Positions 46,422-54,826 of a stretch of 64,000 nt of DNA are shown one piece after another; position 1 is the first letter of the stretch, and the number at the start of each line of letters is the position of its first letter. Below the pieces are notes generated by a model, which saw nothing but the letters and a program-made list of their open reading frames with translations, had not been told where the DNA came from and made no database searches. This DNA is from Natrarchaeobaculum sulfurireducens (GTDB lineage Archaea; Halobacteriota; Halobacteria; Halobacteriales; Natrialbaceae): NCBI RefSeq assembly GCF_003430825.1, contig NZ_CP024047.1, positions 1,612,001-1,676,000 of the forward strand, in the 5' to 3' direction. A program made the translations under genes and the position numbers.

Positions 46422-47135
46422 TCAGCTATCGACCGGCTGCCCCGCAGTTCGGGCTTCCGTTCGGGCCTGGAGAACACGGTAGAGCGGCCCCGCGAGCAGT
46501 ACTCCCGCCGCGAGGAGGCACGCGGCCGTAAGCGCCAGGCCGAGCTCGCCAAGGCCGCCCGTCGTGATCGTCGCCGCAGAGGCGCCGACGATAACTGCTG
46601 CGACCGTCCATGGTAGTTCGCCGATCGCCGTTCCGATGACGAGATGGCGAAGTCTCACTCCGGAGGCAGCCGCAGCACACGTCGAGACGTCCGATGGGAT
46701 GGGTGCCAGCCGTGAGGCGGTAACGCCGCGGATCGGCCCCGCGGTTCGGTAGTATCGCCTGATCGCATCGCCGGCTCGAGCGAGGAGATCGGAGTTTCGG
46801 GCCGTTGCACTCGTCGAGCAGTCGGCTGGGTCGACGAGCCAGCGTGCGGCGAAAAAGACCGGGGTAACGGTCACGACGACGCCGACGAGTGCGATCGGCA
46901 CGCCGAGACTAACGCCGTATCCGTAGCCGACGACGATTGCGAGCGGCGTCGTTGGCCAGGCGAACAGCGGCCGAACCAGATAGAGTCCGGCCACGACGGC
47001 ACCGAACAGGACCGGATCGGCAGCGAGCGACTCCACGGCGCTGATGGCCGCCGCCGGCGACACGACCACTCCCGCCCCAACGATCACGGTGACGAGGATC
47101 GCTCCGACGATCGCTCGCGTCGGTACCGTCGACAT
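46422..47135 (-). CDS. TVP38/TMEM64 (VTT/DedA-like) membrane protein
   Basis: 237 residues from ATG 47135. Several helices, including the first at ~8-30 and the last at ~200-222. VTT-domain features: LVRPLFAWPTTPLAIVVGYGYG, then RYYRTAGPIRGVTASRLAPIPSDVSTCAAAASGVRLRHLVIGTAIGELPW. Probable lipid scramblase or polyprenyl-phosphate transporter type; substrate unknown. Confidence 0.85.
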   Translation of the reverse strand: MSTVPTRAIVGAILVTVIVGAGVVVSPAAAISAVESLAADPVLFGAVVAGLYLVRPLFAWPTTPLAIVVGYGYGVSLGVPIALVGVVVTVTPVFFAARWLVDPADCSTSATARNSDLLARAGDAIRRYYRTAGPIRGVTASRLAPIPSDVSTCAAAASGVRLRHLVIGTAIGELPWTVAAVIVGASAATITTGGLGELGLALTAACLLAAGVLLAGPLYRVLQARTEARTAGQPVDS

Positions 47136-47234
47136 CGATCGGAGTTTCCACTCGACGGTTGAAGCCTTTGTGCCTCGAGCGTCGGAGAGATCCGGACACA
47201 ACGTTTATTCGCCCCGCGACGACACCACAGACCG

Positions 47235-47627
47235 ATGGATCGTGACGAGCCCGAAGCCGACCAGGACGAGCCGGTCGACGACCGCGTCGCCCTCGGCCTC
47301 GCGTTGCTCGAGCGTCTCGAGCACGAAACGCTGTCACTCGCCGAGGTCGTCGACCGGATCGAGACTGTCACGAGCGATCCGACGGCGACGCGGACGATTC
47401 TCGACGAGGCAGAACTCCGAGGGATCATCGAACGCGAAGACGGTATTATCCGCCCGAAAAGCCGCCAGTACGTCAGCTTCGATCGCGACGTGATCACCAA
47501 AGAAGGCGAGTTCTCCTGTCGGCGCTGTGGTTCGAGTCTCTCTACAGGCTACTTCATCAGGCTCGACGCGGGCGAACTGGGGCCGTTCGGCTCGTCGTGT
47601 ATTCGAAAGGTAACCGGCCGGGAGTGA
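47235..47627 (+). CDS. HTH plus zinc-ribbon protein (DUF5830-like)
   Basis: 130 residues: a helical region (~15-75) ending in a winged-helix-like turn RTILDEAELRGIIEREDGII, then SCRRCGSSLSTGYFIRL and SSCIRKVTGR, which together supply a zinc site. I recall this family as DUF5830. Leaderless, TATA-like gtttattc at 47203-47210. Function unknown. Confidence 0.78.
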   Translation: MDRDEPEADQDEPVDDRVALGLALLERLEHETLSLAEVVDRIETVTSDPTATRTILDEAELRGIIEREDGIIRPKSRQYVSFDRDVITKEGEFSCRRCGSSLSTGYFIRLDAGELGPFGSSCIRKVTGRE

Positions 47628-47666
47628 TCGGGCGACGAAATCGTCCGGACGTGAGAATTGGATCTC

Positions 47667-48779
47667 CTAGCGGCCCTGTCTGAGTTCGTCGATCAGCTGT
47701 TCGATCGTCTCCTGTTGGGCTTCGATGAGGTCGGTTTGACGGTCGACAGCGTCTTCGAGTCGCTCGATCCGCTCTAAGAGCGCCGGATCGGCACCCGACG
47801 AGATAGCGTCGGCCGCGTCGGTCACGTCGGTCTCGGTCGTGACGTCGGCCGTCTCGAAGACGTCACCGGGCTCGACCGGTTCGGCCGAATCCGGTTCGTA
47901 TTCCGGCTCGTCTTCGCGTACGGTAGGTTCGGTTTCGGCCCACGTCTGTGGCCCACCGCTGTGGCTGCCTGGTCGATTCGTTTCAGCATCGGCCGGGTTC
48001 GTGACGGCCGATTCACCGGCGACCGACGCGTTCGAGGACGTGCGTTCGCCGTCGACCTCGAGTTCGGGCGGGTCGGCAGACAGTGGCTCGACGCCGTCGC
48101 CGAAGTCCATCGACGCACCCCCATCGTCGGTGTCGTCCTCGTCGTCGACCAGTGCGTTGAACTCCTCGAGCGAGTCGACGTCGTGATACTCGAAGAGGGC
48201 ACGCTGGAGTCGCTCGCGGAGGTCGGCTGCCTCCTCGTTCGGTGCCTTGATCCGCTGTGGGCGACCGTCGACCTCGAGGACGATCTGGGTTGCGACGCTG
48301 CCGTCTTCGAACGAGAGGTTCGTGACGTCGCCGAAGTGAAACTCCTCGTAGTCGCCGTCCCAGACGGCCCCGCCGATATGCTTGACGAGGCGTTCACTGG
48401 TGAGTATCAGCGTCAACTCGCTGAAGCGGTATGTCTGGACGACGGTCTCACCCGGATCGGTAATCTCGTTGCCGTTCAACACGCCCGCCAGCACCGGGTG
48501 GAGAGCACGCTCGGTCTTCTTGGCGGGAATGGTGAACTGCTCGGTTCCTTCGAGTGGGTACTCGAGGGTGAACTTGGTCTTTCGACGGCCTTCCGAAAGG
48601 GTGAGGCGGTCGGCGTCGTGGGGATATTCGTCGACTGATTCGTCACTCAAGAGACCGTCCGCTCGATAGACGAGTGTACGCGTAGGGGTAACGAAAAGTT
48701 CGTCCTCGCCACCGAGAGAGACTCGGGCTGCGATCTCCTCGTTGTCGAGAGTAGACTGGACGATTCCGGGAACGCTCAT
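47667..48779 (-). CDS. Haloarchaeal PH-like domain protein with C-terminal coiled coil (DUF7115-like)
   Basis: 370 residues from ATG 48779 (MSVPGIVQSTLDNEEIAARV). Two consecutive PH-like beta-rich units, ~1-100 (ELFVTPTRTLVYRADGLLSD) and ~105-190 (LTLILTSERLVKHIGGAVWDGDYEEFHFGDVTNLSFEDG), an acidic linker of ~120 residues and a final coiled coil (LLERIERLEDAVDRQTDLIE). Cytosolic; family name from memory. TATA-like gatttatc at ~48804-48811. Confidence 0.72.
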   Translation of the reverse strand: MSVPGIVQSTLDNEEIAARVSLGGEDELFVTPTRTLVYRADGLLSDESVDEYPHDADRLTLSEGRRKTKFTLEYPLEGTEQFTIPAKKTERALHPVLAGVLNGNEITDPGETVVQTYRFSELTLILTSERLVKHIGGAVWDGDYEEFHFGDVTNLSFEDGSVATQIVLEVDGRPQRIKAPNEEAADLRERLQRALFEYHDVDSLEEFNALVDDEDDTDDGGASMDFGDGVEPLSADPPELEVDGERTSSNASVAGESAVTNPADAETNRPGSHSGGPQTWAETEPTVREDEPEYEPDSAEPVEPGDVFETADVTTETDVTDAADAISSGADPALLERIERLEDAVDRQTDLIEAQQETIEQLIDELRQGR

Positions 48780-48884
48780 ATGTCGCGGTATTTCGCACGA
48801 GCCTGTGATAAATCCGTGGGTCCCCGTTGCACAGCGACGCCGAATGGGAAGCTTAAAGAAACGGACGCTACTACGAGAAAGTGA

Positions 48885-49038
48885 GCCCGGGTGGCTTAGC
48901 TGGACATAGCGCCGCACTCATAGGGTTCAGAGATTCGGTGCGGTTTCGCCTTGGAAGCCTCCGTGTCCCCCATCGAGGACCGCCGAGCCTCGAACCTGGG
49001 ACATGCGGAGATCGAGGGTTCGGAGCCCTCCCCGGGCA
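48885..49038 (+). tRNA. Elongator tRNA-Met (CAU) with an 80-nt intron
   Basis: Exon 1 48885-48922 ends CCGCA-CTCATA (anticodon 48919-48921); intron 48923-49002; exon 2 49003-49038 starts ATGCGG. Acceptor GCCCGGG/CCCGGGC, T-arm GAGGG-TTCGGAG-CCCTC. The intron follows position 37, the canonical archaeal site, and haloarchaeal elongator tRNA-Met genes are known to carry one. Promoter gcttaaag at 48851-48858. Confidence 0.93.
49029..49038 (+). other. Candidate attachment site (left): 3' end of tRNA-Met
   Basis: TCCCCGGGCA, the last ten bases of the tRNA gene, occurs again in the same orientation at 60507-60516, with further partial likeness in the following ten bases. The DNA between them is accessory in character. 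No integrase gene remains. Confidence 0.4.
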
Positions 49039-49166
49039 CTTATCAAATTTTATCATTCCCTAACGACTACCCAGTATAGCGTTCACACTGGATACTGTCG
49101 CTCTTCGGTCGTTAGTCACCTCGCGATCGTTTCGTCTCCTCCGATAGCGGTGGTCACCTGGCGGAG

Positions 49167-49367
49167 GTGGGAACGGTGACCGCTCGAGCGCGTCACGACC
49201 CGCCTGCTCGTCGACTGGTCGATCCCGTGGAGACGAAAGCCGAGTGCCCGAACCGGTCCTGTAGGCGCTTGATCCGGATCGTCTTCGTTCCCGGTGCTCG
49301 ACGATACTTCTGTCCGTACTGCGACACCCGTCTTCGCAGTGATCTCGTTGACGGAGGTGCGCCGTGA
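49167..49367 (+). CDS. Small zinc-ribbon protein of mobile-element type
   Basis: Up to 66 residues; GTG 49167 or GTG 49176 could start it. The core is VETKAECPNRSCRRLIRIVF then RYFCPYCDTRLRSD, two Cys pairs forming a likely zinc ribbon. Its TGA overlaps the next GTG start (GTGAGCC), a plasmid- or virus-like tight arrangement. I know no exact family. Confidence 0.5.
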   Translation: MGTVTARARHDPPARRLVDPVETKAECPNRSCRRLIRIVFVPGARRYFCPYCDTRLRSDLVDGGAP

Positions 49368-49495
49368 GCCACGTGGCGACGACCCCGCACGAGTGCGAGG
49401 GCAACCTCATCTTCACTGAGAACGGCCTGAGCCCGTACTGGATCGTCGGCAAGCTCCTCACGTCCGGTTACGGCGGCTTCTCCGGCGAGATCGAG
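49364..49495 (+). pseudogene. 5' fragment of an unknown gene joined to the hsdR relic
   Basis: GTG 49364 opens MSHVATTPHECEGNLIFTEN...YWIVGKLLTSGYGG with good codon bias. At about 49475-49495 the sequence turns into the antisense of the restriction-subunit relic, so the gene has lost its 3' part although the frame stays open by chance. The exact junction cannot be set without a homologue. Confidence 0.5.
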
Positions 49496-50545
49496 ACGGA
49501 AGTAATCGACGATGAGCCCGTGATTCTTCTCGGGGAAGGGCCGATTGACGCGGGTGATTACCTGGAGCAGGTTGTGCTCTTTCAGCGGCTTGTCGAGATA
49601 CATCACCTGGGCAACCGGTGCGTCGAAGCCGGTGAGCAGCATATCACAGACGACCAGGAGCTCGACCTCGCCGTAGGGATCGACGAACTCCTCTTTGTAC
49701 TTCGAGAGGTCGGTGTCGCTCGGTGCCCACTGCTTGACCTCCTCGGGGTCGTTGTGGCCGTGGGAGATGACGACTCGAGACTCTGGGCCGTTCAGGTCGT
49801 CGAGCTTCTTCTTGTACTCGATCGCTGCTCGTTTGCTTGTCGTGACGACCATCCTCTTGAACGGGCGAGCGATTTCGTTCTCGGAATGCTCGACGATGTC
49901 GAGGGCAACTTCTTCGATCCTCGACTCGGCTTCGGCAAGATCGCGCTCACGAGCATAGCGCTTCTGTATCTCGGCCTTCTCTTCCTCGGTTCGATCTTGA
50001 AAGACGCGGTCGAAGAGCCGATCGAGGTTTGCCCCCTCGAGATGGATGTCGGCGAGTCGGCCCTGGTAAAGGATCTCGACAGTGGTGTCGTCCTCGAGCG
50101 ACTGGTCGATGGTGTAGGTGTCGATGTAGTTGCCGAACGTCCGGCGGGTGTCCTTCTCTTTCTTTTCGATCAACGTCCCGGTGAAACCGATGTAGAAGGC
50201 GTTCGGCAGCGCCGTCCGCATGTGGTTCGCTAGCTTCTTGTACTGCGTCCGGGGGGCCTCGTCGACCATCATGTAAATGTCGCTCTCGCGAGAGAGGACC
50301 GGAAAGTCACCCTTCTCGTCGTCGTGGAGCTGGAACTTCTGAATGAGGGTGGTGATCGTTTCGCCCGCGTTGGTGCTCAGCTTCTCGCGGAGGTCGTCCA
50401 TGTCCTCGGCCTTCTTCGGGTTCGGAAAGCCACAGCGCTCGAAGGTGGCGCGTATCTGGTCGTCGAGTGCGGTTCGGTCGGTCACCAACAGCAGCGTCGG
50501 GTCAGGCTTTGCTCGTCGCAGTTTCAACCTGATCGTGATCGGTTT
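49496..50545 (-). pseudogene. hsdR: Internal fragment of a type I restriction subunit (HsdR)
   Basis: About 350 residues from the helicase part of HsdR: LLLVTDRTALDDQIRATF, LVVCDMLLTGFDAPV and ITRVNRPFPEKNHGLIVDYF. Both ends are missing. Upstream, the Walker A region is degraded to RLRKPITIRLKLRR. Motif II reads VDEAPRTQYK instead of DEAH. HsdM, HsdS and the nuclease domain are absent. A relic that cannot translocate or cut DNA. Confidence 0.85.
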
Positions 50546-50777
50546 CCTGAGACGAACGCAGACACCGCGGTGCATAATTGACCATGATTCGACGAAGGGA
50601 AGTGTTCATTGCGCTGTGCCTTTGGGTCATCATTCTACGACACATTCTTTTATACCCTAACCGTCAAAATTATAACTTCTAATTTGAATTGTATAGTTGG
50701 ACCAAATCCATGAGGAAAATAACACGGGCAGGACAGTCAATCAGTCAAGGCGACAACGATTCACCGATAACAGATAC
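50546..50777. other. AT-rich junction between the hsdR relic and the surface-protein gene
   Basis: Contains A/T-rich promoter-like stretches (cttttataccc ~50648-50658; ttgaattgtatagttgg ~50685-50701) for the following plus-strand gene. A 32-codon ATG frame at 50584 is short, basic-hydrophobic and not credible. Confidence 0.5.
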
Positions 50778-51652
50778 ATGAGGCGGCGTCACTTCATCGT
50801 CGGTCTCGGAACCGCCACGGCGCTTACCGGCCCGGCTCTCGGCCAGCCTCCAAACCGGAACAATAGGGGAGACCCAGTCGAGAACGTCGATACTGGTGAC
50901 ACCTACGATGCGATACAGCCAGCTGTTGACGAGGCCGAAGAGGGTCACACTATCGAAGTGACATTGGCAACCCTCTTCCAGGAGACTGTAACGATCGAGA
51001 CGGATTCACTCACGTTGCGGGCGGAAGCCGACTCGCGCGCGCGCGGATGTTTTCGGGAGTGGATACCGTCGCGGTCAAAGAGAGCGGAAACTCCTCGAGG
51101 GAGATCGACGGCGACGGTGATAACCTCGTTCTCACAACGACTGGCAACGCCCAACCCACCGTAACAGGGACCTTCGAGACCGTGTTTGTCGAATCGAAGG
51201 GTAATTCCCAACCCGAAATCGAGGGAGAAATCGAGCAATTGTACGTTGATGCACGCGGGAACGCAGCCCCGAATATCAGGGGAGACGTCGATAAGCTAAC
51301 CGTAGTGACGAAAGGGAACGCACACGTAGGCGGCGTGAGCAGCGCCAGCGAGTATACGGAAGTCTCCGAATTCAATTCACAACCAGTACTCGATGGCAGC
51401 GTCGAAATTCGTGCTTCCGGGGTCGCAGTCGACGGGTTGGACATCGACACCGACGCGGTTGGAATCGATATTTGGCAGGGATACGGCGATACGACCAGCC
51501 TGTCGAACAACGTCGTTTTTGGCACCGACGAACTGGTTGTTGAAGAGGATGACGTTGCCGTCAAAGGGGCCGGGGTTCAGGTTCGGACTGCTCCGGAGAC
51601 GGAGGAGGTGTCACTGGGCGGTGCCGAAGAGAAGAATCTGTTCGTGGGGCAC
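50778..51652 (+). pseudogene. Tat-secreted beta-helix surface protein, frameshifted at a (CG)6 tract and cut by an IS
   Basis: ATG 50778 gives a twin-arginine signal (MRRRHFIVGLGTATALTGPA) and the start of a beta-helix protein (VNVDTG-like DTGDTYDAIQPAVDEAEEGHTIEV). The frame is lost at CGCGCGCGCGCG (51034-51045); the continuation lies in another frame from 51047 with ~21-residue repeats built on GN-A/S-x-P-x-I-x-G (TGNAQPTVTGTFETVFVESK; KGNSQPEIEGEIEQLYVDAR). Removing one CG unit rejoins the frames. The 3' end is lost: the last Trp and the stop come from the IS end. Confidence 0.7.
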
Positions 51653-52580
51653 TGGTGAATCGCCATACTGCGTCGGCTTCGACCGTTAGAACTAGGAAGA
51701 TGAAGCGGGAAACCGCCGATGCTCTATGTCGAAGATCTCCCGCTTCACGAGCAAAGTGGTTCAGTTAGCTAAAAATGCTGTTGGTGGCTGAGGCGAAGTC
51801 GCCGCCCCCGAAGGGGGTGGCGGCTTCGCCGACTACGCTGTCGTATCGTTGCATTGTCTGCGGGTTTACTTGGAGAAGTCCTACCGAGAAGCGTTGGATC
51901 TGCTAAGCGAGATGCCACATATTCTCGTGGAGATCGGCCTTGAACCGGCCGATCTCCCCGACCACTCCACGCTAGTGAAGTGGTTTGATAGAATCAAGAC
52001 AGCACTCTGGCGAGTGCTGCTGCGCCGACAGGCGCAGCTGCACGAGCCGAGCGGTCACGCTGCCATCGACGCGACGTTCTTCGACCGCGAAAACGCGAGC
52101 AAACACTACTGCCGTCGGACGAATTACCGCGTTCAGACGCTCAAAGCAACAGCTCTCATCGATACAGAAACCCAAGCCATTCTGGACGTTCACTGTACGA
52201 CAGAGAAACGCCACGACACACAGCTCGGCTGGCAGGTCGCCCGACGCAACGCGGGCGACCTCGCCAGTCTCGCTGCGGACAAAGGCTATGATTGGATGGA
52301 GTTACGCAAGAAACTCCGCGAAGAGGGCGTGAGACCGCTGTTTAAACATCGTGAGTTCCGGCCCATCGACCACGCGCATAACGCGCGGATCGATGGGCCT
52401 CGATACCGCCAACGAGCGATGTGTGAGACCGTCTTCTCCACGATCAAGCGCACGCTCGGCGACGCCGTGCGTGCGCGATCCTGGTACGGCGAATTTCGTG
52501 AACTCATCCTGATGTGTGTCGTTCACAACATCAAGCAGTCTCTAAACCCGTGAAATCAAGCTACGTCTGGCGATTCACCA
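51653..52580 (+). mobile_element. IS5-family insertion sequence (928 bp) with 13-bp terminal inverted repeats
   Basis: Left end TGGTGAATCGCCA at 51653-51665 and right end TGGCGATTCACCA at 52568-52580 are perfect inverted repeats. The transposase gene lies inside. No target duplication is visible on the flanks, pointing to a deletion or recombination after insertion. Confidence 0.85.
51726..52553 (+). pseudogene. IS5-family transposase with an in-frame TGA
   Basis: ATG 51726 (MSKISRFTSKVVQLAKNAVGG) runs to TGA at 51789-51791, then the same frame continues to TGA 52551-52553. DDE elements: AAIDATFF (first Asp), LASLAADKGYDW (second Asp), and RYRQRAMCETVFSTIKRTLG (Glu). The downstream body is intact, so one nonsense change separates the first 21 codons. 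A TTG at 51849 might restart it. Confidence 0.82.
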
Positions 52581-52986
52581 CGGCCGAAGTACCCAACGAT
52601 CGGTAACAGGTTGGCAACGACTATCGCGCCGAACTCGAAGTGGTCGCCCTCAGTTCGTTGCTTGTTCTCCATTCGAGCTATATAATCAGATAATGATGTT
52701 ATTATGAACTTCGGTACATTCTGACGACGCATTCAGTGAGAAGGGATCCTATACTGATCGTTATAGGGCCGGTCGAGATTATGGATAAGGGTGATTCTAT
52801 CCAGCGCGTCACCGCCGATCTGACGGATGACTAAATACCACGCACTGCCAGTGAAAGCAGCTTTCCACAGTGAGTGATCTGTCCAATATTCGCACCAATA
52901 TCGAACTCGCCCAGATGCTCGTTGTGGAATTCCCCACAGGTAAGACAAAAAGATTTATTAAATAATAGTTAGAATGTATTCATTGC
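52581..52986. other. AT-richer non-coding stretch with a possible zinc-finger relic
   Basis: No complete gene. On the minus strand near 52820-52950 a frame without a start reads CLTCGEFHNEHLGEFDIGAN, ending in a stop, possibly a decayed zinc-finger fragment. The TATA-like ttattaaat at ~52953-52961 serves the next gene. Confidence 0.45.
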
Positions 52987-53862
52987 ATGACGGATCAAAA
53001 AAGACGTCGCGTGTTGAAGGCAATTGGTGCTTCGAGTATATTCGCCGCTAGTAGCATTGGAGCGACAACCGCTTCAGAGACTGAATATGATATAGAAAAG
53101 ATTGAATTATCTTCTTCTGAAGAAAAGAAATATTCTCGTGAAGCGTTCTCAAACAAAGCTGTAGAGGAAATGGTCGAGTTCCTTCGTGAAGAAAAAAGCG
53201 AAGAAATTCTAAAGGATGATCTTGATGGATACAGGGTACAGATCACCGGTGACGAAGAAATTAATCCTTCTGAATATGTGCTTTTGACAACGACGATAAA
53301 TGATTCCGGTGATGAGGTCTTTACTATTCAAGTGATAGAAGGCGATGTCTATGTGACAGCGATAGTGGATGGGTCTGGTTACAAGAGTAATCTAGAAACC
53401 ATTGATTCCGATAATGACCTTTCAGCACAAGAGAAGAATCCAGAGGGCTATAATGTCGTAGATTCTTTAGAGTGGAATGAATATCAGGAGAAGAAGACAG
53501 ATAATAATCAGATTATAATGCAAAGTGGTATGGATTGCGTACGTTCCTTCACATTTAATACTAGGGTTGGGACAGATGACATTCCACAATGGCTTTGTAC
53601 AGCTGTAGCGGGGGCAGGTGGTCTTGTCCTAACACTTCTCCCTGAACCAGGTTCAACAGCAGGCGGAGTCGGTGTGATAACATTAACCGCCACTTCAACC
53701 GGTTGTGTCGTGACTCACGAATTTGACGACGATAGTGATATTGATTTATCCGATGGAGTTGATATCACGATTTGTCTAGAGGCATACATGGATTGTGACA
53801 TTAACAGTTACCCGCCAAAAGTTGATTGTTCGCCTGATCTATCGGCTTATGTGTCTGACTAA
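52987..53862 (+). CDS. Tat-exported precursor with Cys-rich C-terminus, candidate halocin (C8-like architecture)
   Basis: 291 residues. Twin-arginine signal RRRVLKAIGASSIFAASS at ~6-23, an acidic Cys-free middle to ~180 (YSREAFSNKAVEEMVEFLRE; YVLLTTTINDSGDEVFTIQV), then ~110 residues with all six cysteines (184, 204, 240, 263, 270, 281) and a Gly-rich hydrophobic core (CTAVAGAGGLVLTLLPEPGS). Halocin C8 precursors share this plan: Tat signal, N-terminal immunity part, Cys-rich toxin. Much AT-richer than neighbours, so probably acquired. Leaderless promoter at ~52953. Homology is inferred from layout, not alignment. Confidence 0.55.
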   Translation: MTDQKRRRVLKAIGASSIFAASSIGATTASETEYDIEKIELSSSEEKKYSREAFSNKAVEEMVEFLREEKSEEILKDDLDGYRVQITGDEEINPSEYVLLTTTINDSGDEVFTIQVIEGDVYVTAIVDGSGYKSNLETIDSDNDLSAQEKNPEGYNVVDSLEWNEYQEKKTDNNQIIMQSGMDCVRSFTFNTRVGTDDIPQWLCTAVAGAGGLVLTLLPEPGSTAGGVGVITLTATSTGCVVTHEFDDDSDIDLSDGVDITICLEAYMDCDINSYPPKVDCSPDLSAYVSD

Positions 53863-53949
53863 TATTTATAACTAATAAGTGAATATCTCACATATCATAG
53901 AAAGAAATAACTCGTCTAACTGAGAAATTGGATTAGAAAATAATTGAAT

Positions 53950-54141
53950 ATGTCAAAGATCAGTTTTAATTACCCCGAGGGAGTGTTTTTAATATTAGGT
54001 GTTGCGTTAATGGTGCTACCAGAATATATCCTTCCAATATTTGGATTTAATCAACAATCATGGACACCAACAGTGACATATATTGGTGCGGCCCTGATAT
54101 TCATTGGAGTGGCCATTATAATTATAAATGCTATCAGATAG
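53950..54141 (+). CDS. Small two-helix membrane protein next to the halocin-like gene
   Basis: 63 residues from ATG 53950 (MSKISFNYPEGVFLILGVALMVLP). Two helices at ~12-30 and ~42-62, short outside loop FGFNQQSWTPTV. AT-rich like its neighbour and 87 nt downstream of it. A role in self-protection or export is possible by position only. Confidence 0.6.
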   Translation: MSKISFNYPEGVFLILGVALMVLPEYILPIFGFNQQSWTPTVTYIGAALIFIGVAIIIINAIR

Positions 54142-54172
54142 TGCCTGGTGTGAACAAGACCTATTGTAACGT

Positions 54173-54421
54173 TTGTTGACTTTTCCTAAAATTGGCCCTC
54201 AGGTCGGCTTCTATGGCACCGTGAACCCCGGTGATTTGCTCGTTTCGATCACAATTAACGACGGTGAGCCTGTCAAAATTGAGTATCCATATGAAAACAC
54301 CGGCTCTGGTGAATCACTAGACGGCGGCGACTTGACGTGTAGAATCACGTCGCTCAAGGCGTCACACTGGAACGTATTTACCAAGGGTGTCGAGGATTCA
54401 CACAATGACGAAGCGAATTGA
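54173..54421 (+). CDS. Unknown protein fragment, 5' end probably lost
   Basis: Up to 82 codons from a weak TTG at 54173; ends TGA 54419-54421 overlapping the next ATG at 54405. Reads VGFYGTVNPGDLLVSITIND ... LTCRITSLKASHWNVFTKGV. Base composition changes here from AT-rich to GC-rich, so this may be the cut edge of an older gene. Not recognised. Confidence 0.4.
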   Translation: MLTFPKIGPQVGFYGTVNPGDLLVSITINDGEPVKIEYPYENTGSGESLDGGDLTCRITSLKASHWNVFTKGVEDSHNDEAN

Positions 54422-54812
54422 CGCACTCATAGCCCTAGTAAACCACCGGAACCCGACGCTGTATGGCGATTCACCAAAGCCGTTCGTGGAGAATTACGTC
54501 GGCGTCCTCGTCCTTGACGATGACGGTGAACTCGCCGATATCGATACCGGGCCGATCCGGGAGAACAATCGATTCTATGACAACAAGCTCGCGGTCGCGC
54601 CGTTACCCCAACGTCCGGACGAAGACCTAAATCTCGATGTCTTGGACGACATTCCGGTCGAAGTCGTCTCCTCCGAACTCGACGACGAGGGCGCGATCAT
54701 TGCGGATCTGCCGAGCGTCCCGATCGATGAGGACGAATCAAAGCGTATGCTCTCCCTGTCGGTTCGACGGAAGTCGGCCGGGACGGTGGAGTTCGCTCTC
54801 GATCCGGAACTG
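54405..54812 (+). pseudogene. 5' part of a gene split by the IS200/IS605 element
   Basis: ATG 54405 gives MTKRIDALIALVNHRNPTLY... and ends ...SAGTVEFALDPEL at the IS edge. If the IS (54813-56510) is removed, the frame runs directly into VTFDDPDLPDAYEPINGG of the long gene at 56511. No signal peptide at this start, so the true 5' end may also be missing. The N-terminal ~100 residues are not recognised. Confidence 0.55.
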
Positions 54813-54826
54813 ACATCCTCCCACGG

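Noticed and set aside
48923-49002. C/D box guide RNA inside the tRNA-Met intron
   Set aside because: No convincing RTGATGA or CTGA boxes in the intron.
50584-50682. 32-codon ATG frame MIRRREVFIALCLWVII
   Set aside because: Too short, AT-rich and without haloarchaeal codon bias; no recognisable family.
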